DNA of 33,914 bases from NCBI GenBank assembly GCA_035448065.1, contig DAOTIG010000021.1, positions 1 through 33,914 on the forward strand. Direction: 5' to 3'. The DNA is from Phosphoribacter sp035448065. Its GTDB lineage: Bacteria > Actinomycetota > Actinomycetes > Actinomycetales > Dermatophilaceae. The notes under the pieces were generated by a model. The model made no database searches, was not told the DNA's origin, and saw only the letters and a program-made list of their open reading frames with translations. Positions 23,913 to 31,761 of the stretch are shown piece after piece (the first letter of the stretch is position 1; every line of letters starts with the position of its first letter). A program made the translations under genes and the position numbers.

Positions 23913-24206
23913 TATCGGATGCTCCCGCGACTGCGACTTCCTGGGGCAACCACGGTTGCACCACAGCCTGCCTCGCCCTGGGGCAACCACGGTTGCACCA
24001 CNNNNNNNNNNNNNNNNNNNNNNNNNNNNNNNNNNNNNNNNNNNNNNNNNNNNNNNNNNNNNNNNNNNNNNNNNNNNNNNNNNNNNNNNNNNNNNNNNNN
24101 NCAACCACGGTTGCACCACAGCCTGCCTCGCCCTGGGGCAACCACGGTTGCACCACGAACGGGCTCACCCTGACGCAACCACGGTTGCACCAGGATCGCT
24201 CGGCAT
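23913..24206 (-). repeat. Intergenic array of 37-bp dyad repeats (array 2), same family as array 1
   Basis: Read on the plus strand, units start with CTGGGGCAACC then ACGGTTGCACCAC, at 23941, 23978, (gap), about 24096, 24133 and 24170. Most are 37 bp. The core is GCAACC-AC-GGTTGC, a near-perfect dyad. The left end has TATCGGATGCTC (23913-23924), the exact reverse complement of the element closing array 1 (8007-8018). In the minus orientation the units read TGGTGCAACCGTGGTTGC, matching array 1 in polarity toward the downstream gene. The array lies in the 544-base gap between aspT and the histidine phosphatase gene. The total copy number is unknown because of the N run. Confidence 0.85.
24002..24101. 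other. Assembly gap (100 N) inside repeat array 2
   Basis: Exactly 100 unresolved bases, the usual placeholder for a gap of unknown length. The flanking repeat phase is not kept (118 bases between unit starts is not a multiple of 37), so the real length differs from 100. Confidence 0.97.
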
Positions 24207-24299
24207 CGGCAGCAACCGATACTCGCCGACACCGTCCCCACACCGAAGGCGGCTCATCACGAACCCGCCCAACAGCGACGAGCTCACCCCCAGGGGCGC

Positions 24300-25613
24300 T
24301 CAGTCCGCCGAGGCGCCGGCCCCGGACAGGTGCTCGGCCGCGGCATAGCCGATGCAGGTGGCGACCCCGGCCATGGCCGACTCGACCTCGGCCAGCGGCG
24401 GGAACGACGGGGCGAGCCGGATGTTCGTGTCGAGCGGGTCGTGCCCGTGCGGGAAGGACGCCCCGGCCGGGGTGAGCGCGATGCCGGCGGCCTTGGCCAG
24501 CGCGACGACCCGGGCCGCGGTGCCGGGCAGCACGTCGACCGAGACGAAGTAGCCGCCGGTCGGGTGGGTCCAGCTGGCGATGCCCAGCCCGTCGAGCTCG
24601 GCGCTGAGCGCCTGCTGCACGGCCGCGAACTTGGGCGCGAGGATCTCGCGGTGCTTGACCATGTGGTCGCGCACGCCCTGGGCGTCGCCGAAGAGCTGCA
24701 CATGCCGCAGCTGGTTGACCTTGTCCGGGCCGATCGAGGCCCACTGGATCCGGTCGAGATACCAGCGGATGTTGCGCTCGCTCGCGGCGAGGAAGGCGAC
24801 GCCGGCACCGGCATACGAGATCTTGCTCGTCGAGGCGAACATCAGCACTCGGTCCGGATGCCCGGACGCCGCGCACAGCGAGACGATGTCGGCGCTCTTG
24901 GCCTCGTCCTCGGTGAGGTGGTGCAGGGCATAGGCGTTGTCCCAGAAGATCCGGAAATCCGGTGCGGCAGTGACCATCCCGGCCAACCGGGCGGCAACCT
25001 CCTGGCTGGTCACCGAGCCCGCCGGGTTGGCGTAGGTCGGCACGATCCACATGCCCTTGACGCTCGGGTCGTCGCGCACCAGGGCCTCGACCGCCGCGAC
25101 GTCGGGGCCGTCGTCGCGCATCGGCACGGTCACCATCTCGATCCCGTATGCCGCGAGCATCGCGAAGTGCCGGTCGTAACCGGGCACCGGGCAGACGAAG
25201 GTGACCTTCTCCTCCTGCGCCCACGGCCGCGGCGACTCGGGCGCGCCGTGCAGCAGCAGCTGGACGAGGCAGTCGTGCATCATCGTCAGGCTCGACGCCC
25301 CACCGGCGACGAGCTGCGCCGGCTCGACCCCGAGCAGCTCGGCGAAGATCTCGCGCAGCTCGCGCAGCCCGGCCAGTCCGCCGTAGTTGCGCACGTCGAC
25401 GCCGTCGCCGTCGGTGCTCGACATCGGCAGGGTGAGCAGCGCATCGGACAGGTCGAGCTGTGCCGCGCTGGGCTTGCCGCGGGTGAGGTCGAGCGTGAGG
25501 CCACGCTCGGTGAGCTCCTGGTATGCCGCGCGCTGCCGCTCGAGGTAGGCGGACAGCTCATCAGCGCCGAGCTCGGCGAGGGGGGTCCGGGACGGGTGGG
25601 GCTGCGTCGTCAC
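24300..25613 (-). CDS. Class Ic aspartate aminotransferase (AspT type, PF12897-like)
   Basis: A 437-aa PLP-dependent aminotransferase. Family features are LTRGKPSAAQLDLSDALL near the N-terminus, CPVPGYDRHFAMLAAYGIEM, VPTYANPAG, DNAYALHHL and ASTSKISYAGAG, where the Lys holds PLP. The unusual motif set matches the Corynebacterium AspT branch (once annotated as MocR-like) rather than classical AAT. The expected reaction is transfer between aspartate and 2-oxoglutarate. Start GTG 25613 (VTTQPHPSRTPLAEL) has CAGGAT 7 bases upstream; ATG 25622 is in frame. It is not part of the usual hemL-ccs cluster, and whether it arrived with the neighbouring Rhs DNA is unclear. Confidence 0.87.
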   Translation of the reverse strand: MTTQPHPSRTPLAELGADELSAYLERQRAAYQELTERGLTLDLTRGKPSAAQLDLSDALLTLPMSSTDGDGVDVRNYGGLAGLRELREIFAELLGVEPAQLVAGGASSLTMMHDCLVQLLLHGAPESPRPWAQEEKVTFVCPVPGYDRHFAMLAAYGIEMVTVPMRDDGPDVAAVEALVRDDPSVKGMWIVPTYANPAGSVTSQEVAARLAGMVTAAPDFRIFWDNAYALHHLTEDEAKSADIVSLCAASGHPDRVLMFASTSKISYAGAGVAFLAASERNIRWYLDRIQWASIGPDKVNQLRHVQLFGDAQGVRDHMVKHREILAPKFAAVQQALSAELDGLGIASWTHPTGGYFVSVDVLPGTAARVVALAKAAGIALTPAGASFPHGHDPLDTNIRLAPSFPPLAEVESAMAGVATCIGYAAAEHLSGAGASAD

Positions 25614-25620
25614 GGGGACC

Positions 25621-25626
25621 ATCCTG
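25621..25626 (-). promoter_or_regulatory. Possible -10 hexamer of aspT
   Basis: CAGGAT on the minus strand with 7 bases to the GTG at 25613. This has the same geometry as the menG and hemL candidates. Confidence 0.35.
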
Positions 25627-25659
25627 GCAGAGACCGACACCTCGGCCCACGCGTCCAGG

Positions 25660-25689
25660 ACGCGTGGGATGCCGCCGATCGACTCGTCC
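25660..25689 (+). pseudogene. 30-bp scrap of Rhs core coding sequence
   Basis: These 30 bases are identical to 30015-30044 inside the intact rhs gene and read AWDAADRLV in one frame, as in the Rhs repeat region. A scrap of toxin tail and an immunity relic follow within 30 bases, so it marks a collapsed earlier copy of the rhs gene. Confidence 0.7.
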
Positions 25690-25717
25690 GGACATCAGGG
25701 GGCATCGTGAAGCCTGC

Positions 25718-26165
25718 ACGGCGCCGCACTACCCTGATGCGGATGGTGACCCTGCCGGCGCCGCTGCGCGGCATCATGGGCAGCTACGTCCTCGACCGGC
25801 CGCACCTGGCGGGGCCCGACGTCGCGGGGCGTTGGCACATCTCGGCCCGCCCGGTCATGGAGGGCCTGCCGAGCGAACGGCTGTGGCGACGTTTCAGCTC
25901 GGGCCCGATCTGCCGCGCTACACGTGGGTGGGGCGTCTGCTCAAGGACAACCCCACTGGGCCTCGACGGCGGCCCAGTACACCTGGGCGCGTCGGCTGCC
26001 CATCCGGGCCGACGCGACCGTCGACTGCCGCGTCGTGGACTCCGAGCCGGCACTCTGGTGCGCGCTGGGCGAGGAACTGCGCGGGCCGGGCGGCTACGTC
26101 GCACTGGGCCTCGACGACCTGGCCGACGAGGCCCCCGGCCGCCCCCTAGTCACGCTGGCGCACGC
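25718..26165 (+). repeat. Direct repeat, left copy (toxin tail plus immunity relic)
   Basis: This segment matches 30908 to about 31570 in order and orientation, with high nucleotide identity by eye, one roughly 210-base deletion and several 1-base differences. It begins with the last codons of the toxin (GCGCCGCACTACCCTGATGC at 25721) and continues into barstar-type immunity sequence. The two copies flank the whole rhs gene. Confidence 0.85.
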
Positions 26166-26196
26166 TCAGCAGCGGCCAGGAAGGTACGCGCCCTGA
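25743..26196 (+). pseudogene. Decayed barstar-type immunity gene
   Basis: This is a degraded copy of the immunity gene at 30934-31653. The start ATG 25743 matches ATG 30934. About 70 codons are missing after codon 9. Compared with the intact gene, single bases are lost near 25890 (in the stretch after CTGTGGCGAC) and near 25935, so the product is split over three frames. The last frame still reads ALWCALGEELRGPGGYVALG and LDDLADEAPG, the barstar-like core, then runs into unrelated sequence and stops at 26196. It could not make the full protein. Confidence 0.85.
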
Positions 26197-26219
26197 TCAA
26201 CGGTGCGGACGATCTGGCG

Positions 26220-26483
26220 ATGAGGGGGCTGGTCGGCCTGGCCCTCGCCGGTGAGCATCCGGGCGAGGTCGAGGAGCTGTGCCTGAGTCTGCTGGACGAC
26301 GACGACCGTCCGACCCTTCGCGCCGTTGCCCTCACCTGTCTCGGCCACGTGGCTCGCATCAACCGCAGCCTCGACCTCGACCGGGTCGTCCCTCGGCTCC
26401 GCGCCCTGGCTGACGACCCCGTGGTGGGCGGACGAGCCCAGGACGCCCTGAGCGACATCGAGATCTTCATGCCCAAGAGCTGA
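26220..26483 (+). CDS. Small HEAT-like protein, probable 5'-truncated orphan immunity gene
   Basis: An 87-aa reading frame (ATG 26220) with helical, HEAT-like composition: VEELCLSLLDDDDRPTLRAV, then ALTCLGHVARINRSLDLDRV, then VVGGRAQDALSDIEIF. Short HEAT-like proteins of this pattern are often found next to Rhs/polymorphic toxin genes in bacteria and are thought to be immunity proteins; that link is from memory of the family, not proven here. Codons before the ATG also read like this family (VRALINGADDLA), which suggests the 5' end was lost when it was joined to the barstar relic. No ribosome-binding site is evident, so expression is uncertain. Confidence 0.45.
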   Translation: MRGLVGLALAGEHPGEVEELCLSLLDDDDRPTLRAVALTCLGHVARINRSLDLDRVVPRLRALADDPVVGGRAQDALSDIEIFMPKS

Positions 26484-26599
26484 CTCGTGGACGGCTGGAT
26501 CGGTCTCACCCTCAGTCCCGCACGACGGGGCACCACCAGGTGCTCAACTGACCGTGCAGGGGAACCTCCTGCGCCCTCGCGCGCTCACACACCCTGTCG

Positions 26600-26605
26600 T
26601 AGGGT
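26600..26605 (+). promoter_or_regulatory. -10 box of the rhs gene
   Basis: TAGGGT 36 bases before the ATG at 26642. It would give a leader of about 30 nt ending in the AGGGGA ribosome-binding site (26631-26636). No clear -35 is seen. Confidence 0.45.
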
Positions 26606-26641
26606 CGCGGTGGTGACTCTTCTCGGTGACAGGGGATCGTG

Positions 26642-29600
26642 ATGAGTGGGAATCCGTTGGTGGCCGGTCCGACGCCGACGTCGGCGTTGGCTGGTGCGGG
26701 GTTGTTGGACGATCTGACCTCGACGGCGCAGGCGATCGAGAACCGGGACTGGCTGGGTGCGGCGTTGTCCGGGTTCGCGTCCGGGATGGACGTGGTCGCG
26801 GCGGTGATGGACCCCATCGGCACGTTGATCGCCTGGGGTGCGGGCTGGTTGTTGGATCACGTGGATCCACTCAAGACCTGGCTGAACAAGCTGACGGGTG
26901 ATGCCGGTGCGGTGGGTGGGTTCGCCCAGACCTGGGTGAACATCGCGACCCGGCTCTCGGAGGAGGCGACCAACCTCTCGCAGCAGGTGTCGTCACAGCT
27001 GGCCGGGATGTCCGGGGCGGCGATCGAGGCGTATTACGCTCATGCGGGTGGGTTGGTGAACGCGACGGGGGTGGTGTCGCGGGCTGCGGCCTCGGTGGCC
27101 GGGGGCGTGCAGATCGCGGCGATGGTCGTGCAGGTGGTGCACGAGCTGGTGCGGGATGCGTTGGCGCAGATCATCGGGGGGTTGGCCTCGGCGATCATCC
27201 AGGCGGTGTGCTCGCTGGGCACGTTGATCCCCAAGGTGTGCGCGGATGTGTCGGCGAGGGTGGCCGCGGTGTCCGGGCGGGTCGGCAAGACGGTCAATGC
27301 GGTGGTCGAGGCGTTCACCACGCTCAAGGGGCTGGTCAAGAAGCTCGGAGACAAGCTCGACGAGCTGGCTGGGTTGTTCCGCAAGGGTGATGACCTGCCC
27401 ACCGGCAAGCCGAAGACCCCGGACGCCCCGGGAGGCACGCCGAAGACCCCGGACAGCCCGGCCCCGCGCGGCCCGAACGGACCCAAGGACGGAGTGAACG
27501 ATCCGAACGCCCCGAAGGGCCCGGGTGAGACGCCCAGCTGCAACGACCCGGTCGACGCGGCGACCGGGCGGGTGTTCATGCCGTTGACCGATCTGACCCT
27601 GCCCGGGGCGTTGCCGGTGCAGCTGGGCCGGATGTTCTCCTCGACCTTCGGCGGTGGCCGCTGGTTCGGGCGGACCTGGGCCTCCAGCTTCGACGAGTAC
27701 CTGCTGCTCGAGCCGGGCCGGGTGGTCTATGTCCGCCCGGACGCCGGACTGATGGGGTATGCCGCCCCCGAGCTGGGAGGGCCGGCGACCCTGCCGTGGG
27801 CCGGGATCCGCCGGTGGCCGCTGACCCACACCGCCGAGGGCTGGCAGCTCACCGACCCGGTCGCCGGCGTCACTCGCCTGTTCCACGAGTCGGTGCACGA
27901 GCCGGGCACGGCGGAGCTGGTCTCGGTCACCGACCGGGCCGGCCGGTGGACCCGGATCGAGCGCACCCCCACCGGGGCGCCGCTGCGGGTGCACACCTCC
28001 GGCGGCTACCAGGTGCACGTCGACACCGACAGCCTCGACACCCCGACCGGCCCTGCCGGGCGGGTCACCGGCCTGTCCGTGCTCGACCGGGGCACCCTCG
28101 TGCCGGTCATCCGGTTCGGCTACACCGGCGGGCTGCTCACCCACCAATGGCGCGGTGACTGGCCCACCCCCACCCGCTTCGAATACGACCCCGGCCAACG
28201 GCTCACCGCCTGGGTCGACACCAACGACCTGCGCTACGACTACGTCTACGACGACCGGCACCGGTGCATCAGCCAAGGCAGCCCCGACGGCACCCTGGCC
28301 GCGGCATACGACTACTCCGGCCACGACCAGACCACCGGCCACCGAGTCACCGTCATGACCGACGCCCTGGGCCACCAGTGGCGCTACCTCGTCGACGCAG
28401 CCGGCAACGTCGCCGCCGAGATCGACCCCCTCGGCAACGCCACCACCCACGACTACGACCCATGGGGCAACCGCACCACCACCACCGACCCCCTCGGCCA
28501 CAGCACGCGCACGGTGTTCGACGAATGGGGCCGTCCGGTACTGCTCGGCGACGCGGCCGGGAGGCTCACCCGGCTCACCTGGGGCGACTCGGCCAGTCCC
28601 ACGGCCGTCCGCTCCCCGGACGGCTCGATGTGGCATTACGGCCACGACGCGCGTGGGCAGCTGCTGGAGAGCACCAACCCGCTCGGTGCGGTGAGCCGCT
28701 ACGAGTACTCGGCGGACGGACGGCGCGTCGGCTTTGTCGATGCCACCGGCCAGCGGACGGTCATCGAGTGCGACGCCGCCGGTCTGCTTCTCGTGGTCGA
28801 CGAACCGGGCGAGGGAGTCACCGAATGGCAACGGGACGGGTTCGGCCGAGTGGTCCAGCACGTCGACGCCGCCGGAACGAGGACCTGCTTCGCCTACGAC
28901 TCATCCGGACACCTGGCCCGTCGCTCACGGCCCGGCCGCGACGCGACCTGGGAGTACGACGGGGAAGGCAACCTCGTGCGCGAGGTCGACGAGGAAGGCC
29001 GGGTCCGGACCTACGAGGTCGGCGCGTTCGACGTCGTGACGCGCCGGACCGACCCCACGGGTGCCTCCATCTCGGGCGAGCACGACCCCCTGCGGCGGCT
29101 GACCGCCCTGGTCGACTCCACCGGCAACCGCTGGACCTACACCTACGACGCCTCCGGCCGACTCGTGGGCGAGGAGGACTGGTTCGGTCGGTCGACGACC
29201 TACCTGCGCGACGCGGCTGGGCGAGTCGTCCGCAGCATCGGCGCCGACGGGTCCTGGATCTCGCGCGCCTACGACGCCCTCGGGCAGCTGGTGTCGACCA
29301 CCAGCTCAAGTGGGGAGACATGTACCTACGACTACGACCCGAGGGGCCAGCTCATCCTGGCCGCCAACTCGGGCTCGCGAGTCACCCGCTCCTATGATCC
29401 GCTCGGTCAGCTCCTTGCCGAGGACGTGAACGGAGCCGTCACGAGGTATGGCTACGACGCTCTCGGCCGACGCACGGAGCGGACGACCCCGGGCAATGTG
29501 CAGAGCCACTGGCACTTCGAGCCCCACGAGCGAACGCTGCACTTCGGTCCACATCGGATCGCCCTGAGCGCCGATCCGACGCAGGGGCTCTCGGTGCGCC

Positions 29601-30940
29601 GCTATGACGATCAGCTGCGGGTGAGTCGGCGCACCGCTCCCGACACCGTCGAGCTGCAGGTGACGGCGGATGGCGTGCCGGCGTTCACCAGTTGGACGGC
29701 CCTCAACGCGGTGGGTGATGTCACAGAGACGGGGGACTCGCGCTTCGGCCGAACAAGCTTCGAGCTGGACGGAGCCGGTCGGGTCGTCGGCGTCACTCGG
29801 CCGCATTTCGCCGAGGAGTACCGCTACGACTCCCGAGGCGCGATCACCACGTCCTCGTGGGATGCCCAACGGTCGCCCGCGGCATCCGGTCTGCGGGAGT
29901 TCGACTCCGGCAGGCTCACCCGTGCGGGACGTGACCGACTGCTGTACGACGCCGCGGGGCGGGTCGTCACTCGGCAGCGCCGCACCCTGTCCGGACAAAT
30001 CCGCCGGTGGGAGTACGCGTGGGATGCCGCCGATCGACTCGTCCAGGTGACCACACCGGACGGTCAGCTCTGGCGCTACGACTACGACGCCCTCGGGCGA
30101 CGCCTCCGGAAGCGGACCCGCGGCGCGGATGGCACGGAGACGGTCTACCTCTTCACCTGGGACGGCCCCTTGGTGATCGAGCAGAGCTGCGTCTCCGGCG
30201 CCGAGCGGGCGCAGCTGAGCTGGGAGTACGACGGGTGGACGCCGCTGGCCCAGTACCAGCGCACGCACGGCGAAGGGCGGTCCGACGAGGACTTCCTCGC
30301 GATCATCACCGACCTCGTCGGGGCACCGACCGAGCTGCTCACCCTGGACGGCACGACCGCGTGGCGCCGCCGGAGCAACCTTTGGGGCGCTGCCACGCTC
30401 GACTGGGGACCGTTCGATGTCGCGAACACGGCAACCACTCCGCTGCGGATGCCGGGGCAGTATCACGACGACGAGAGCGGCCTGCACTACAACGTGCTCA
30501 GGTACTACGACCCCGAGCTGGGCCGCTACCTGAGCCCTGACCCGCTCGGCGCCGGCCCGGCGGACGACCCCTACGCCTATCCCAGCCGACCGCTCGTGGA
30601 GGCAGATCCGTTGGGGTTGGCTCCGTGCAAGCGCAACCTCTCAGACCCGAACCCCGTCCCGAGGAACTACCGAGAAGCCTACGAGGACATCAGGGCGGGC
30701 AACGGGACGCCACGGGTGGATGCCAACGGCAACCCCAAGGTGTTCCAAGGTCGGGAGAACAGCAAGTGGGCAGGGGCCATCGAGTACGAGGTACCCGGGG
30801 TCCCCGGCGGACGGGTGCTCGTCAAGACGCTCCCCGACGGACGGCTTGTCATGGGCTACAACGTCCTCAAACCCGGGCGCGGACACTACGACATCATCAA
30901 ACCCTTTACGGCGCCGCACTACCCTGATGCGGGATGGTGA
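26642..30940 (+). CDS. Rhs/YD-repeat polymorphic toxin with C-terminal guanyl-specific RNase-like domain
   Basis: A 1432-aa protein. Residues 1-240 are helical, with MDVVAAVMDPIGTLIAWGAG and WVNIATRLSEEATNLSQQV, the WXG100-like prefix of actinobacterial Rhs toxins, which suggests type VII secretion (inferred). A Pro-rich linker (about 250-298) follows. A DUF6531-type domain starts at Cys300 (CNDPVDAATGRVF). Many YD repeats run from about 500 to 1260 (YDALGRR, YDAAGRV). The Rhs core YHDDESGLHYN...RYYDPELGRYLSPDPLG (about 1274-1302) and DPLGLAPC end the shell. The last about 100 residues are the toxin. ATG 26642 is preferred over GTG 26639 because AGGGGA lies 5 bases upstream. The TGA overlaps the immunity gene start. 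Confidence 0.93.
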   Translation: MSGNPLVAGPTPTSALAGAGLLDDLTSTAQAIENRDWLGAALSGFASGMDVVAAVMDPIGTLIAWGAGWLLDHVDPLKTWLNKLTGDAGAVGGFAQTWVNIATRLSEEATNLSQQVSSQLAGMSGAAIEAYYAHAGGLVNATGVVSRAAASVAGGVQIAAMVVQVVHELVRDALAQIIGGLASAIIQAVCSLGTLIPKVCADVSARVAAVSGRVGKTVNAVVEAFTTLKGLVKKLGDKLDELAGLFRKGDDLPTGKPKTPDAPGGTPKTPDSPAPRGPNGPKDGVNDPNAPKGPGETPSCNDPVDAATGRVFMPLTDLTLPGALPVQLGRMFSSTFGGGRWFGRTWASSFDEYLLLEPGRVVYVRPDAGLMGYAAPELGGPATLPWAGIRRWPLTHTAEGWQLTDPVAGVTRLFHESVHEPGTAELVSVTDRAGRWTRIERTPTGAPLRVHTSGGYQVHVDTDSLDTPTGPAGRVTGLSVLDRGTLVPVIRFGYTGGLLTHQWRGDWPTPTRFEYDPGQRLTAWVDTNDLRYDYVYDDRHRCISQGSPDGTLAAAYDYSGHDQTTGHRVTVMTDALGHQWRYLVDAAGNVAAEIDPLGNATTHDYDPWGNRTTTTDPLGHSTRTVFDEWGRPVLLGDAAGRLTRLTWGDSASPTAVRSPDGSMWHYGHDARGQLLESTNPLGAVSRYEYSADGRRVGFVDATGQRTVIECDAAGLLLVVDEPGEGVTEWQRDGFGRVVQHVDAAGTRTCFAYDSSGHLARRSRPGRDATWEYDGEGNLVREVDEEGRVRTYEVGAFDVVTRRTDPTGASISGEHDPLRRLTALVDSTGNRWTYTYDASGRLVGEEDWFGRSTTYLRDAAGRVVRSIGADGSWISRAYDALGQLVSTTSSSGETCTYDYDPRGQLILAANSGSRVTRSYDPLGQLLAEDVNGAVTRYGYDALGRRTERTTPGNVQSHWHFEPHERTLHFGPHRIALSADPTQGLSVRRYDDQLRVSRRTAPDTVELQVTADGVPAFTSWTALNAVGDVTETGDSRFGRTSFELDGAGRVVGVTRPHFAEEYRYDSRGAITTSSWDAQRSPAASGLREFDSGRLTRAGRDRLLYDAAGRVVTRQRRTLSGQIRRWEYAWDAADRLVQVTTPDGQLWRYDYDALGRRLRKRTRGADGTETVYLFTWDGPLVIEQSCVSGAERAQLSWEYDGWTPLAQYQRTHGEGRSDEDFLAIITDLVGAPTELLTLDGTTAWRRRSNLWGAATLDWGPFDVANTATTPLRMPGQYHDDESGLHYNVLRYYDPELGRYLSPDPLGAGPADDPYAYPSRPLVEADPLGLAPCKRNLSDPNPVPRNYREAYEDIRAGNGTPRVDANGNPKVFQGRENSKWAGAIEYEVPGVPGGRVLVKTLPDGRLVMGYNVLKPGRGHYDIIKPFTAPHYPDAGW
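30630..30937 (+). other. Toxin domain: barnase / RNase Sa-like ribonuclease tip of the Rhs protein
   Basis: By eye the tip aligns with Streptomyces RNase Sa and barnase. KVFQGREN matches VFQNRES; AIEYEV matches the HEYTV strand with catalytic Glu (Glu1381); GGRVLV matches the RRI strand with catalytic Arg (Arg1391); GRGHYDIIKPF matches GDHYATF with catalytic His (His1415). Order and spacing fit the microbial RNase N1/T1 fold (PF00545). It would cleave RNA after guanine in a target cell. The extra tail APHYPDAGW is beyond the usual fold. The adjacent barstar-domain gene supports the call. Confidence 0.75.
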
Positions 30941-31575
30941 CCATGCCGGTGCCGCTGCGTGCGCAGCTCAGACCCGATCCCGAGCGGCCACGGGTCTCAG
31001 GCCCCGTTGTCGTCGAGCTGCCCGAGTTCCTCGGGCGCCCGCGCTCGGCCGTAGATGACCTGAGCCGCAGCCCGGTGGCCTTCCCGGTGGTGCCGGTGTC
31101 GGGGCGCATCGAGGACCTGGGACTCACTCCCGACGGGAGCCTGGCCGTCCACCTGCTGGCCTTCGACGGCGGCATCATGGGCACGTACGTCTTCGACGAG
31201 CCGCACCTGGCGGGGCCCGACGTGGCGGGGCGCTGGCACATCTCGGCCCGCCCGGTCATGGAGGGCGTGCCGAGCGAACGGCTGTGGCGACTGTTCCAGC
31301 TCGGGCCCGATCTGCCGCGCTACACGTGGCTCGGGCGGTCTGCTCAAGGACAACGCCACTGGGCCTCGACGGCAGCCCAGTACACCTGGGCGCGGCGGCT
31401 GCCCATCCGGGCCGACGCGACCGTCGACTGCCGCGTCGTGGACTCCGAGCCGGCACTCTGGTGCGCGCTGGGCGAGGCACTGCGCGGGCCGGGCGGCTAC
31501 GTCGGACTGGGCCTCGACGACCTGGCCGACGAGGCCCCCGGCCACCCCCCAGTCACGCTGGCGCACACTCAGCAG
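30908..31575 (+). repeat. Direct repeat, right copy (toxin tail plus immunity gene)
   Basis: This is the intact partner of the relic at 25718-26165. The pair is in direct orientation about 5.2 kb apart and encloses the HEAT-like gene and almost all of rhs. Confidence 0.85.
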
Positions 31576-31653
31576 TGGCCGCGACCGTCCTCCCGGCGAT
31601 GGGGTGTCCTCCTGGCCGCCATCGCCGAGATCCTCACGATCACCCGCAGCTGA
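30934..31653 (+). CDS. Barstar-domain immunity protein for the Rhs RNase toxin
   Basis: A 239-aa protein. An N-terminal region (about 1-145, unassigned) leads to a barstar-like domain: CRVVDSEPALWCALGEALRG, then PGGYVGLGLDDLADEAPG. In barstar the matching segment YYGENLDALWDAL carries Asp35 and Asp39, which fill the barnase active site; both Asp positions are kept here, while Trp38 is Ala. It is expected to bind the RNase tip in the cytoplasm. ATG 30934 overlaps the rhs stop (TGA at 30938-30940); ATG 30943 is an alternative. Coupled translation with the toxin fits immunity. The segment GRSAQGQRHWAST may be read out of the ancestral frame, since the relic copy reads GRLLKDNPTG there. Confidence 0.8.
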   Translation: MVTMPVPLRAQLRPDPERPRVSGPVVVELPEFLGRPRSAVDDLSRSPVAFPVVPVSGRIEDLGLTPDGSLAVHLLAFDGGIMGTYVFDEPHLAGPDVAGRWHISARPVMEGVPSERLWRLFQLGPDLPRYTWLGRSAQGQRHWASTAAQYTWARRLPIRADATVDCRVVDSEPALWCALGEALRGPGGYVGLGLDDLADEAPGHPPVTLAHTQQWPRPSSRRWGVLLAAIAEILTITRS

Positions 31654-31761
31654 CCGCTGCGGGATGCGGGACGAAGGCGATCATGGACCGAGTTGAGAAG
31701 CCTCGCGGAACGGCCATGTCCCTGGCAGCAAGGACCACTACCCCTTCAGGAGATGCCCGCC

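Noticed and set aside
23941..24206. Array 2 as a CRISPR array
   Set aside because: Whole 37-bp units, including the stretch between dyads, are repeated. There are no unique spacers and no cas genes.
24300..25613. Aminotransferase as a MocR-type transcription regulator
   Set aside because: There is no GntR-type DNA-binding domain at the N-terminus; the whole length is the aminotransferase fold.
25743..26196. The upstream barstar-like sequence as a working gene with programmed frameshifts
   Set aside because: Two separate 1-base losses plus a 70-codon deletion relative to the intact copy fit decay better. No slippery site is evident.
26993..28861. A 622-aa minus-strand reading frame antisense to rhs
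   Set aside because: It is a GC-rich shadow frame. The plus strand encodes a clear Rhs protein with continuous domains.
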